Source: Spirochaetia bacterium UBA2205 (GTDB taxonomy: Bacteria > Spirochaetota > UBA4802 > UB4802). Taken from it: a stretch of 64,000 bases of DNA. The stretch covers positions 61,500 through 125,499 of the forward strand of contig DCUV01000002.1 of NCBI GenBank assembly GCA_002328585.1, in the 5' to 3' direction. The translations under genes were made by a program, and so were the position numbers. The notes beneath the pieces are model-generated. The model was given only the letters and a program-made list of their open reading frames with translations, did no database searches and had not been told where the DNA came from. Shown here one piece after another: positions 9,706 to 18,938 of this stretch (its first letter is position 1; every line of letters begins with the position of its first letter).

Positions 9706-11343
9706 TTATTTTCGACGATTATTTTTCAATAAACTATTCAATGCATTAATTCGTTCTTCGTATGGATTTAGTTGCAGTGCTTTATCGATTGCCTTTTTTG
9801 CTTTTTTGTTTAATCCCAATGCAATACAACTTTGAGCAAATTTCAACCATCCTCCATAATAATTGGGGACTATCTTTGTTACATCATTAAAACTTTCCAT
9901 AGCAGTTTCATAGTCTCCCATGGTAAAATGAAGTTTACCATTGCGCATGTATCCCCATGGATTATCCGGTATATTTTTTATAACCTTTCCATAAATAGCT
10001 GCAGCTTCAGGATAGAGCTCATTATCAAAATAATAATCACCTTCCATAATATCCGTAACCCAGCAATCCCCAACTATTTTTTTATGCATGGCAAAATCCT
10101 TTGCTTTATACCATGCTTTGTCACGCAATGTATACGTTGCCATCAACAGCTCATTCATCCATTCTTTAATAACAGGTTCATTACGCAAAAAAATTCCCGC
10201 ATCGTTATTGTTAAACCAGATACTATCGCTTATGGCTCCATTCTTTTTTTCATCTTCATACAATTTTGTTCCCGGATACAATGCAACAGGAGAAACAATA
10301 CTATCACCTGGTAAAATGACAGCCAGAAGCTTTTTTGTTTTTTTTATATCATTATAATCCTCGCCTTTCATCCCAACCATCAGATAAATTGATAAATATA
10401 TCCCCACCTTCCGCGTTATGCTTGCAGCATGTATAATGGTATCAATAGTTGTTTTCTTGTTATACGATGCTAATATTTTCTCCGAACCGGACTCAACACC
10501 ATACTGTATATGCTCAAGTCCTGCCTTTTTCATCCCAATAAGCATTGATTCATCAATTGCATCAACCCTTGCCTGACAATTCCACATCATGTAAAGTTTT
10601 TTACGGATCATTTTGTGCGATAGTTCCTGTACACGGTCCTTTCTTACCGTAAAATTATCATCACGCATGGAAAAATAGATTATGCCATATTTTCTATAAA
10701 TCGTTTCCAATTCCTCAACAACATCATCAACTTCTCTGAAGCGGACCTTTTTACCCCAGAAGGTGGGCGAATCACAAAAGGTACAATTGTTATAGCATCC
10801 ACGTGATGTAATAATATATTTATACTGCTCGTTTACATTGACATTATATAATGTTCCATTGAATCGTGAAGGATAGGGAATATTGTTAACATCATTGACG
10901 GAATGCATGTTTATAATTGCATGACGTGGTGGTTTACCCTGCTCAATGTTTTTGATGATAGCAAGCATGGCTGCCTCACCCTCACCTTCTACAATGCAAT
11001 CAACCGATGGATAGCGTTGGAGTATCTCTTTATCAAGAAATGTTGCATGAGGACCGCCAAGCACAATAACACTATTGGGAAATAGTAGCTTTATTTTATT
11101 TACTATATGAAGAGTTATACTACGGTTATGGGTAAACAGCGAAAAACCTATGAGTTGTGGTTTTATATGGGTAATTTCTTTGATAATCTGTTCAGTACTT
11201 TTTTTTGAAAAATTTGCCAGTACAACATCATACCCGCCATTTGATAAATATGAAGCTATTGAAATAAGACCTAGAGGCAACAGGGTAACATAGTAATCAT
11301 GGTAGTGCTCTTTTTCTACGCAATAGCCCAATAATATTTTCAT
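9706..11343 (-). CDS. B12-binding radical SAM protein with C-terminal TPR repeats
   Basis: A 545-residue protein. An N-terminal cobalamin-binding Rossmann domain (about 1-140) is followed by a radical SAM core with the cluster motif CYNNCTFC near 182-189. The TPR-like helices at about 430-540 include YGGWLKFAQSCIALGLNKKAKKAIDKALQLNP. B12-radical SAM enzymes often methylate or rearrange unactivated carbons. The TPR tail may bind a protein or carrier. It is a single gene with no partner that would reveal the substrate. Confidence 0.88.
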   Translation of the reverse strand: MKILLGYCVEKEHYHDYYVTLLPLGLISIASYLSNGGYDVVLANFSKKSTEQIIKEITHIKPQLIGFSLFTHNRSITLHIVNKIKLLFPNSVIVLGGPHATFLDKEILQRYPSVDCIVEGEGEAAMLAIIKNIEQGKPPRHAIINMHSVNDVNNIPYPSRFNGTLYNVNVNEQYKYIITSRGCYNNCTFCDSPTFWGKKVRFREVDDVVEELETIYRKYGIIYFSMRDDNFTVRKDRVQELSHKMIRKKLYMMWNCQARVDAIDESMLIGMKKAGLEHIQYGVESGSEKILASYNKKTTIDTIIHAASITRKVGIYLSIYLMVGMKGEDYNDIKKTKKLLAVILPGDSIVSPVALYPGTKLYEDEKKNGAISDSIWFNNNDAGIFLRNEPVIKEWMNELLMATYTLRDKAWYKAKDFAMHKKIVGDCWVTDIMEGDYYFDNELYPEAAAIYGKVIKNIPDNPWGYMRNGKLHFTMGDYETAMESFNDVTKIVPNYYGGWLKFAQSCIALGLNKKAKKAIDKALQLNPYEERINALNSLLKNNRRK

Positions 11344-11399
11344 AATACCCCTTTACTATTGTATCGCATTACTATATGATTTTCTTAAATAACAAAAAA

Positions 11400-11631
11400 T
11401 GAAACTTCTATCACCATGCTACTTCAGAGCAGTTCACGATGGCCGGCTTATAGCCACCTCTACGGGATGAAAATATTCACGGTTTGCCATCCCGAACCAT
11501 GTCGTGAATTGGTTTCAGGATCATTTTAAAATTTAACGTTACACATGTGAATTCCGGGTCAAGCCCGGAATGACGGAAGTGATGTGTCATTCTGAGGCAA
11601 AGCTAAAGAATCTCGCTTTTTTGTGATCCAA
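11400..11631. repeat. Dispersed repeat island A
   Basis: This non-coding stretch between two minus-strand genes is richer in G+C than the neighbouring spacers. It holds short inverted repeats: CACGATGG/CCATCCCG around 11450-11500, CCGGGTCAAGCCCGG near 11547-11563 and GAATGACGG just after. The words CCGGAATGACGG and GTCATTCTGAGGCAAAG recur, in variant form, in three other spacers of this window. It looks like a mosaic of palindromic REP-like or MITE-like units. No open frame was found. Confidence 0.6.
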
Positions 11632-12405
11632 TCAACTTCTATTATTTTCTGAAAAAATTGTTTCAATCTTCTTTGTTAACCTTTCATAGTGGCTCCCTTC
11701 CCAGTATATTCTGCCACAACCCAAACATTTATAGTAAACCGTACACCACTGTAACACACCTGCAGGAATCTTTTTCTTTTCATTATCAAAAGAAGGATCA
11801 TTTATCAGTAACTGTCGAACATGGTCATTGCACATTATACACCTGCTGAATGGTGTAACCATATCCCACAAATCCAGCCTGTTTAAAATTTCAACTATCT
11901 GTTTTTGAGGCAGTATATTACGCACAATAAGACCTCTGTCCACAATTTTGCGCATTAAAAGCTGCCTATCACGGGTTAATAAAATCCTTTTTTGCTCTGC
12001 AGCAATCTGCGCCAGGTCTGTATCATCCCACTGTTGATTATAGAGCACATCAAAGCCAAATAACCTGAGATATTTTACCAGCTTTCGCAAATGCACATCA
12101 CAAACAAATGCTGGATGACGCAGAGGACGAGGGCGTAATTGTGTAATATGGTTTATATTTAATTGCTCAAAGACAGGGTATACGCTGATATAATCATCAT
12201 TTTGTACTATGTAATCAAATCCTACCGAAACGCCGTTTACTATTATAAGATCAACCTCAACATGAGGCACACCCAGTGATTCAACAAGATCCTTTACACT
12301 GCGCTTGCCTCTCCAGCTTACCGTGAAAGCAACCTTGCGTTTGTTAGCCGGCAAAAAATCATTCAGCTCTTCATAAAATCTGATTGTTACTGAGTATTCC
12401 TTCAC
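11632..12405 (-). CDS. Mut7-C RNase domain protein with N-terminal ubiquitin-like fold
   Basis: A 257-residue protein with the known pairing of an N-terminal Mut7-C ubiquitin-like domain (about 1-85, beta-grasp) and a Mut7-C PIN-like RNase domain. In the RNase domain, CDVHLRKLVKYLRLFGFDVLY and LTRDRQLLMRK carry the acidic residues of the nuclease centre. A C-terminal zinc ribbon has Cys pairs CIMCN and CLGCGRIYWEGSHYERL. It is predicted to be a small cytoplasmic nuclease; the target is unknown. It overlaps the CDF gene by four bases, so it is the last gene of the DUF362/ferredoxin/CDF operon. Confidence 0.88.
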   Translation of the reverse strand: MKEYSVTIRFYEELNDFLPANKRKVAFTVSWRGKRSVKDLVESLGVPHVEVDLIIVNGVSVGFDYIVQNDDYISVYPVFEQLNINHITQLRPRPLRHPAFVCDVHLRKLVKYLRLFGFDVLYNQQWDDTDLAQIAAEQKRILLTRDRQLLMRKIVDRGLIVRNILPQKQIVEILNRLDLWDMVTPFSRCIMCNDHVRQLLINDPSFDNEKKKIPAGVLQWCTVYYKCLGCGRIYWEGSHYERLTKKIETIFSENNRS

Positions 12406-13310
12406 GTACTATTCTTTTTTGATGAGGTTTGATACGGTTCAAGATGCACTATAACATCCAAAACCTTTGGACCCTTATCCAGCAGTTGATATTTTACAGT
12501 ACGTGCAATATCATGTCCACGCTGAACAGACATATTGCCATCAACAAGCACATGCAAATCGACAAAATAGCCGCTGCCACATCGCCGCGAGCGTATACTG
12601 TGTACCTCCTTTACACCTTCTACATCCATAGCTATTGCATCAATCTGTGATATCTGAGGTTGCGGTGCACCTTTATCAGATAGTTCCATGATAACAGGCT
12701 TCATGATATCTATGGATGCCTTGATGATAAAGATTGCCACCACAACTGCACCAATATGATCAAAGAAAGCCAATTTTGGGTGAATCATTGCCAGACCTAC
12801 TGCTAAAAGTGCCGGGATAGAACTTAATGCGTCCGAGCGATGGTGCCACGCGTTTGCCACCACTGATGATGAATCAATCTCCCTGCCCATTTTTACCGTC
12901 CATCGGTACAACCACTCTTTTGATACAATAGAAACAAATGCAGCAATAAGTGCAATCAACTCCGGACTTTTTATATCAGGTTCAAATGCTGTAACAATAC
13001 CATTATATGCAATACCAATACCAACAATAAAAAGCGCAACACCCACAAACGCAGTTACAAGGCTTTCAATCCGTTCATGACCGTAAGGATGATCTTCATC
13101 CGCAGGTGTTGACCAGTAACGTATCCCTATAAGTACAGCGACATCGGTAGTAAGATCAGAAATGCTGTGAACCCCATCAGCAACCATAGCCTGGCTATGA
13201 CCAATAATACCGGCAACAAGTTTAAAAGCAGAAAGTATAACATTTACTATCAATCCAATCCATGTCACTTTACGGGCTACATATGCTTCATGATGTTTTC
13301 CATTACCCAT
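12402..13310 (-). CDS. Cation diffusion facilitator (CDF) family metal exporter
   Basis: A 302-residue inner-membrane transporter with six predicted membrane helices and a cytoplasmic C-terminal domain. Metal-site motifs are visible in helix 2 (MVADGVHSISDLTTD) and helix 5 (WHHRSDALSS). Family members export Zn, Fe, Mn or Cd by proton antiport; the metal cannot be fixed from these residues. It overlaps the ferredoxin gene by eight bases and the Mut7-C gene by four, so it lies in the middle of a tightly coupled operon. That setting next to Fe-S proteins makes iron a reasonable guess. Confidence 0.9.
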   Translation of the reverse strand: MGNGKHHEAYVARKVTWIGLIVNVILSAFKLVAGIIGHSQAMVADGVHSISDLTTDVAVLIGIRYWSTPADEDHPYGHERIESLVTAFVGVALFIVGIGIAYNGIVTAFEPDIKSPELIALIAAFVSIVSKEWLYRWTVKMGREIDSSSVVANAWHHRSDALSSIPALLAVGLAMIHPKLAFFDHIGAVVVAIFIIKASIDIMKPVIMELSDKGAPQPQISQIDAIAMDVEGVKEVHSIRSRRCGSGYFVDLHVLVDGNMSVQRGHDIARTVKYQLLDKGPKVLDVIVHLEPYQTSSKKNST

Positions 13311-14796
13311 AACTATCTCCCATTGTCAGTTTTGGTTTTCGCACCATTATAGCACCGCCTCCTGAAACAGGGCAGCGGTTTTCACAAATGCCACACCCTA
13401 TACACAGCTCTGTATGTACAACAGGCAATAGCACTTCAACTGCCTCCCCTTTTATATTGGTAACAACCTTCTTGTCAAGCGTTATTGCTTTGTTTTGAAC
13501 AGGGCAAACCTCTTCACAAACAATACAATTTGTGCTTTCAGACCATGGTATGCACAAATCTTTTATAATATAAGCAGTGCCTATAACAAATGTTTGTTTT
13601 TTTGCAAGCGATAGTTTCTGTATAGCGCCTGTTGGACATATAGTACCACACCGTGTACAGGTAAAATCACAGTATCCAATTCGCGAAACAAGTCGGGGCG
13701 TAAACATTCCGTAAAATCCTGCTTCAATCATGCATGGATGTAATGCGTTGGTGGGACACACATTCATGCACTGTCCGCATCGTATGCATGCATCTAAGAA
13801 GTGAGATTCAGTAAGCGCACCGGGGGGCCTGATAATATGGCTTTCATGCGACGCAGCAAACAGCGATAAACGTGTTGAAGCAATCATTACCGATGAACCG
13901 GCGGCAATAAGCAAGTCTTTTCGTGTTATTCCTTTTACTGGATGAGCAATGCTTTTTGATTTATACGGCGGAAGAAACCTGAACTGTATAGCATCATAGT
14001 TACAATGCTTTAAACAATCAAAACATTTGATACATTCATGTTCTACCGTTCCAGTGCCATCAACGGATATTGCCCCCATGCGGCAACCTTTTACACATGC
14101 ACCGCAATGAACACATTTATCAGCATCTACCGTTCGTCGTAATAAACTGAAATGTGATAGCAGTGCATAGATAGCACCTAACGGACATAACACCCTGCAC
14201 CAGAATCGCTTAAAAAACAAGGACAATGCTAAAATCCCAATAAAAATAATCGCTGGCCATATCCAGTTATAGTAATAAAACGGATAATCGCGTGCAGCAT
14301 ATCCTGGCAAAACCCACGACAATGGCTCTGACCCTATATATGAAATAAATGGATAAAGAAACAGTTCATATCCTCTATATGCGATAGTTATTGGATCACT
14401 ATAACCTGTTGCATTAAATCCCAGAAATGCTATTAGCAGTGCTGCTAAAAGTATCAGAACTTTAATTCGCGTTACTTTTTTAAGCTGTTTATTGTTGGCT
14501 TTTGACAGTATTACTGGATCAGAAGCATCAATGGTAGCGCCTAAAGGACAAATCCATCCGCAGAAAAACCTTCCAGACAATACTGTCAGCACTGCAATAG
14601 CAATTCCCAGAAATGTATATTTCAGAGTATGACCTGTAATAGAACCAATGAAAATTGAATATATGGATAGTGAAGGATATAATCCATATCTAACATCAGA
14701 TAAGGGATCATGCAGATAAACAATGCTGACAATAAAAATAAGCCAAAAAGCCAATTGAATTATAGCTCTGAATAGTGACCAGTGCTTTGATTTCAT
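13303..14796 (-). CDS. NapH-like membrane ferredoxin fused to a NapG-like polyferredoxin
   Basis: A 497-residue protein in two parts. Residues 1-280 carry membrane helices with the NapH-type motifs FCGWICPLGA and FWCRVLCPLGA, then two cluster motifs (CVHCGACVKGC, CIKCFDCLKHC). After about 285, the tract TRKDLLIAAGSSVMIASTRLSLF looks like a leftover signal/anchor. Four Cys-rich cluster regions follow: CIRCGQCMNVCP, CTRCGTICP, CIVCEEVCP and CIGCGICENRCP. The protein probably carries electrons between quinol and a periplasmic acceptor. No catalytic reductase subunit is nearby. It overlaps both neighbours (four and eight bases). Confidence 0.87.
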   Translation of the reverse strand: MKSKHWSLFRAIIQLAFWLIFIVSIVYLHDPLSDVRYGLYPSLSIYSIFIGSITGHTLKYTFLGIAIAVLTVLSGRFFCGWICPLGATIDASDPVILSKANNKQLKKVTRIKVLILLAALLIAFLGFNATGYSDPITIAYRGYELFLYPFISYIGSEPLSWVLPGYAARDYPFYYYNWIWPAIIFIGILALSLFFKRFWCRVLCPLGAIYALLSHFSLLRRTVDADKCVHCGACVKGCRMGAISVDGTGTVEHECIKCFDCLKHCNYDAIQFRFLPPYKSKSIAHPVKGITRKDLLIAAGSSVMIASTRLSLFAASHESHIIRPPGALTESHFLDACIRCGQCMNVCPTNALHPCMIEAGFYGMFTPRLVSRIGYCDFTCTRCGTICPTGAIQKLSLAKKQTFVIGTAYIIKDLCIPWSESTNCIVCEEVCPVQNKAITLDKKVVTNIKGEAVEVLLPVVHTELCIGCGICENRCPVSGGGAIMVRKPKLTMGDSYG

Positions 14797-15719
14797 ACAA
14801 TTTTTGTTATAACAGAATATGTGTTAACATTAATGCTTCCCATCCCGGCATGTGAAGCCAGACTTAAATAACCAATAGATGAAGGCTCTATCCCAAAAAG
14901 ATAGTGAGCAGTATATGTATCCACCATAACAGGATTGATTCCAAATATAATTGTTTTTGTTTCTTTTATATCTTCGGGACCTCCTGATGATGGTCCATGT
15001 TTTGTTAAAATCCGTAATCCATCCATGATGGTAAGATGAACTTTAACAGCCTTATTAAAATCAACAATATTTCTATGAAGGTTAACATGATAAAAACCCC
15101 GGTTACCTCCAATGACGCCCATCAAATTTTTCATTGAAAGTGATAACATGGCTGCATTGTGATGTTTGGCTATTGGCATATTGATAATGCAATCCGCTTC
15201 CAGTATTTCCTTATAAACATCAACGGTATCTAAATTAAGCCCCTGCGTCACATGTACTGTCTTAAACCTGTCCCTGTTCATGTACTCACAGTTAACACCT
15301 GCTCTTTTTGCTGCTTCTTCAATCCTGCTTGAGTGGTAACACAACCTGGCATTATGTACCGGGCGGTCCATTATCGTTACACGCGCTCCAGCATTTTTGC
15401 ATATTCGTGCTACAGTCTCTACCAGGAAAGGATTGGTTGTGTGTGCTCTGTCAGGTGTGGAATTAAAAGCTATATTAGGTTTTATGATTACTTTGCTACC
15501 CCTTTTTACAAACCGTTCAATCCCACCCATCTCCTGTAAACCAACTTTAACCATCGCTGCAATGGATGTATCAGTTATGGTTTTAGCTTTTACAACTACT
15601 AAATCCCTGCTGCTTACCATATCTTTTGCGTAAATATTTTTTAGCCATGGTAATCCTGCAACAGGAATAGCCATCAATAAATCTTTTATATTGTTTAAGA
15701 ATGATTTCCGCGTTACCAT
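14793..15719 (-). CDS. DUF362 domain protein, probably exported
   Basis: A 308-residue protein. The ATG at 15719 is chosen because GGAG lies eight bases upstream; an earlier in-frame ATG at 15752 lacks such a site. The N-terminus TRKSFLNNIKDLLMAIPVAGLPWLKNIYA resembles a Tat-like or Sec signal with only one of the two Arg residues. The body matches the DUF362 family (VIIKPNIAFNS, INMPIAKHHNAAMLSLSMKNLMG, GGPEDIKET), whose members often accompany Fe-S proteins. It is the first gene of the operon that continues with the polyferredoxin, CDF and Mut7-C genes. Biochemical function is unknown. Confidence 0.85.
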   Translation of the reverse strand: MVTRKSFLNNIKDLLMAIPVAGLPWLKNIYAKDMVSSRDLVVVKAKTITDTSIAAMVKVGLQEMGGIERFVKRGSKVIIKPNIAFNSTPDRAHTTNPFLVETVARICKNAGARVTIMDRPVHNARLCYHSSRIEEAAKRAGVNCEYMNRDRFKTVHVTQGLNLDTVDVYKEILEADCIINMPIAKHHNAAMLSLSMKNLMGVIGGNRGFYHVNLHRNIVDFNKAVKVHLTIMDGLRILTKHGPSSGGPEDIKETKTIIFGINPVMVDTYTAHYLFGIEPSSIGYLSLASHAGMGSINVNTYSVITKIV

Positions 15720-16532
15720 ATAATCTTCTCCAATACTATTATAATGTTTCACACAAAATAATATATTTTATCATCAAAAGTTAGAGAGGACATTTTCCTT
15801 ATGCTCATTTATCAAAGCTCTATGACTACCATCCAATACAAGCTCCATTTTTCATGCTGCAATTAATCACTCATGGTTACTTCTATACCATTATTTGGCA
15901 TTGTTAAATCTTACCAATTGATAGTATTGCTCATAATTATAATAATAGCAAGCATTTTGTATAATTCTGTACTGATTATTCAGAATTTTGAGAATTGTCC
16001 AATGCTATCAGTATCTCTTTACATGTTCTATGCAACCGTTCTATTGATATAATATATGCTCCATTTAAGTTACTGCATGTATTGTCGTGTGCTCCAATAT
16101 ATACTTATCTCTCATAGCCATGAAATCTGCCTACTGTTCAAACCCCTCATACAATAAAATCATTTTCCAAAGTCATTCCGGGATTAACATGGAATCTGCT
16201 TTGCTACTTTCGTCATTCCGGACCTATTCGGGAATCACGATATGTAATGTTAGAATATGAAACCAGTTCAGGACATGGTTAATGATGACATTTCCCGGCA
16301 TTGTCATTCTGAGGGGGCGTTAGCGACTGAAGAATCTATTCGTTCATTATCCAAAAAGGCGATATCCTTCACCTTAGGCTCAGGATGACAGTCACTATCA
16401 CTCAGCATGCCACATCACAACGTAATTCTTTGCTTTGACTTTCCTCATCACAGCTTTCATGATTCAGGATAACTATCACCAAAATTTTTCATTATATTTG
16501 AAAGGACATAGCGCATACATTGTTAATCCTTT
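15720..16532. repeat. Long spacer with dispersed repeat island B
   Basis: About 0.8 kb without a credible gene. The left half (to about 16150) is AT-rich, and its frames are broken by many stops. From about 16165 to 16440 it holds repeat words that recur elsewhere in the window. TCATTCCGG occurs at 16213, with a following 35-bp tract matching one at 41239 in most positions. GTCATTCTGAG at about 16305 and its inverse CTCAGGATGACA near 16380 form a long inverted repeat around a GAAGAATCT core. No transposase fragment is recognisable. Confidence 0.6.
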
Positions 16533-18935
16533 TTACACAAGCCATGTTGCCCTGGAACCAGTACCACCATTTTGAATGTGCAGTATGGCGGGGAACAACT
16601 CTTTGACATCATCGATATGCGAGATAATAAATATCTGACGATAGTGCTCCTGCAGGCTATATAATGCATCCATAATGGCTGCCCGTCTATCATTATCCTG
16701 ACTGCCAAAGATTTCATCAAACGCCATAAAACCAACAGCTCCGCCTCCACTGAAATCTTTGATAGCGTTGCTAATAGCAATCCGCAAACAAAGATTGGCG
16801 CAATCTATCTCACCGCCCGAAAATCTGCTTAATGGATATTGAACATCATCATCCATGATAAAAAAATTAAAATCTTCATCCATATCAATTGATTGATACC
16901 GCCCCTGCGTAAGCTGGTTAAAAAGGTTTCCAGCATAATGTGCAATAGCTGGCTTTATAAACTGTAAAACTTGAGTTCTAAATCCATCCATCAGTTGCTC
17001 AAGCTGCAGTACAATGTTCAGCTCATTCCGGGCTTTTTCAACCTTATGGCGGTTCTGCTCATCTTTTTGCAACTCATGTTCAATTTGTGTAATGCTATTG
17101 TTATGATTGGTTAAACGCAAATGAAAATCATTGAGGCGTTGTACAATGCTATCTTTAGCCTTTGTCATTGCATCAAATTCATTTTTTACCGCTTCGTAAG
17201 CCTGTTCTGAATAGTGTAATCCTTCAATGTGTTTATTTACATCATGTATTGCACCATGCAGCGCTTCCTTTTCTTTATGGAGGGCAGCTTTTTTTTCTTC
17301 ATACTTAGGAATATCGTTTATCTTTTCCTGCAACGCAAGGTAGCGTGTATGTATTGCTTCCAGTTGATGATACTTTAGCACAATATCATTATATACTGCC
17401 TCATCAAACAAAACAGAAGAAAGCTCATCCAGCTTTATTCTTATCGCTTCCCGTGACTGTTGTTGCTCATCAATCTCTTTTTTTATTTTTTTTATAGTAT
17501 TTTGTTTTTCCTCAAGCTTTGCTTTCTTCTGCTGCAATGTGCCAATCAATTCATCAGCTTTCGTTAACTGCTTTTCACATTCAGCAATGCTGCTATTAAC
17601 CGTTTGCAAAGCTTGTTGCAAAGCAGCCATCTCCCGTTGCTCATACTCATCTATCTCGTTTGTTAAACGCTGTATGGTTGCATCATAGGCTTCATGCAAC
17701 GGACGCAAACAAACAGGACATTCAGCCTCCTTGCCAAGCTGTTTAATTTGAACAATATGCCTTTGTCTGTCCTTAATAGTTTTTTGTATGCCGCCAATTG
17801 TTGAAGAAATATCATTTTTATTGTTATGGAAAGCCTGTAGTGCCTGTGCAATTTTTGATTTATCCTTTAGCGCATTGTTTAACTGTTGTAGTATGGTTTC
17901 AAATTCCAGCACTTCGTTGCTTTCAGCCTGTAGCTGTTCATTTTTTTCATGTATCTGCTTTTCAATCAACACAAACTGTTGATGCAGTTGTTTTTTCTGT
18001 GCATCACGAACCCGGATGGCTTCAAGCTCGTCTTTTTGCTTCCGAATGGTATTAAATTGCACCTCCTGCTCATGTAATGCATGGAATTCATCTCTTGCTT
18101 TATACAACTGTTTCAGCGCCTCTTCTGTTTCGCTGATGTTTTTTATACAATTTTCCAATCTGGTTTTTGACTGTGTCAACCGCTGCTGCTGTACAGTATA
18201 TTCTTTAAAAATTTTCTGCTGCTTTTCAAATTCACTTTGCACACTGTTAAACTGTTGTATTACGCTGTCGTGTTTATGTGTTACATCATCATATTCTTTT
18301 TTTATGTTCGATAGCTCATCATATAAACTCTTCAGCACAGCTTTTTTTTCATCGCGTTCACTATCCAGCAACAGCATTGCCTGCTGCCCATCGATGATAT
18401 TCTTCATTTTATTTTTATCGTCACGAACAGTTTGTAATATATCATCCAGCACCTGGAATCCCATCATCTTGCGGATAAGCTCCCGGCGCTGCCCGCCTCT
18501 GGATTCTGATATTTCTCTGAGTTCACCCTGAGCAGCAAACACCGAGCGGGTAAAGGCTTCTTTTGGCATGCCTATAATTGTTTCAATGGTGCGGGTAACA
18601 TCGGTTGCTCCAACGGCTATCTCGTTGCCATTTTTATACAATGCCGCATATGGGGTTAAATTTTTCCCTTTAAACTCACGGATAATTTTGTAGTCGCTAT
18701 TTTCAATCTCACAGCATACGGTAACGCTAACAGTTTCATTGGGCTTTGCAAAGCTGCTTCGTATATGCTCCTTTATTGAGGGCAGCTCACCATAGAGAGC
18801 ACACACAAGAGCATTAAACAGCGTGCTCTTCCCGCTGCCATTTTTGCCAATAATCCCAACCAGCCCTTCTTTAAATTTTATTGTTTGGTCACGGTACTGT
18901 CTAAAATTGGTAAGTGTTAACGACTGGATAATCAT
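16533..18935 (-). CDS. sbcC: SbcC (Rad50-like) exonuclease ATPase subunit
   Basis: An 800-residue SMC-type ATPase of the SbcCD (Mre11-Rad50) complex, which cleaves hairpins and blocked DNA ends. Walker A (GKNGSGKST) is near residue 32. Two long Gln/Lys/Glu-rich coiled-coil arms flank the zinc hook CPVC near 405. The signature FSGGEIDCANLCLRIA and Walker B FMAFDEIFGSQD lie at about 705-745. At 800 residues it is shorter than E. coli SbcC (over 1000), which mainly means shorter coiled coils. It follows sbcD by three bases, so the subunits are co-transcribed. Confidence 0.95.
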   Translation of the reverse strand: MIIQSLTLTNFRQYRDQTIKFKEGLVGIIGKNGSGKSTLFNALVCALYGELPSIKEHIRSSFAKPNETVSVTVCCEIENSDYKIIREFKGKNLTPYAALYKNGNEIAVGATDVTRTIETIIGMPKEAFTRSVFAAQGELREISESRGGQRRELIRKMMGFQVLDDILQTVRDDKNKMKNIIDGQQAMLLLDSERDEKKAVLKSLYDELSNIKKEYDDVTHKHDSVIQQFNSVQSEFEKQQKIFKEYTVQQQRLTQSKTRLENCIKNISETEEALKQLYKARDEFHALHEQEVQFNTIRKQKDELEAIRVRDAQKKQLHQQFVLIEKQIHEKNEQLQAESNEVLEFETILQQLNNALKDKSKIAQALQAFHNNKNDISSTIGGIQKTIKDRQRHIVQIKQLGKEAECPVCLRPLHEAYDATIQRLTNEIDEYEQREMAALQQALQTVNSSIAECEKQLTKADELIGTLQQKKAKLEEKQNTIKKIKKEIDEQQQSREAIRIKLDELSSVLFDEAVYNDIVLKYHQLEAIHTRYLALQEKINDIPKYEEKKAALHKEKEALHGAIHDVNKHIEGLHYSEQAYEAVKNEFDAMTKAKDSIVQRLNDFHLRLTNHNNSITQIEHELQKDEQNRHKVEKARNELNIVLQLEQLMDGFRTQVLQFIKPAIAHYAGNLFNQLTQGRYQSIDMDEDFNFFIMDDDVQYPLSRFSGGEIDCANLCLRIAISNAIKDFSGGGAVGFMAFDEIFGSQDNDRRAAIMDALYSLQEHYRQIFIISHIDDVKELFPAILHIQNGGTGSRATWLV

Positions 18936-18938
18936 AGG

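Noticed and set aside
15753..16160. Possible decayed gene in the spacer beside sbcC
   Set aside because: All frames have frequent stops and no translated stretch resembles a family.
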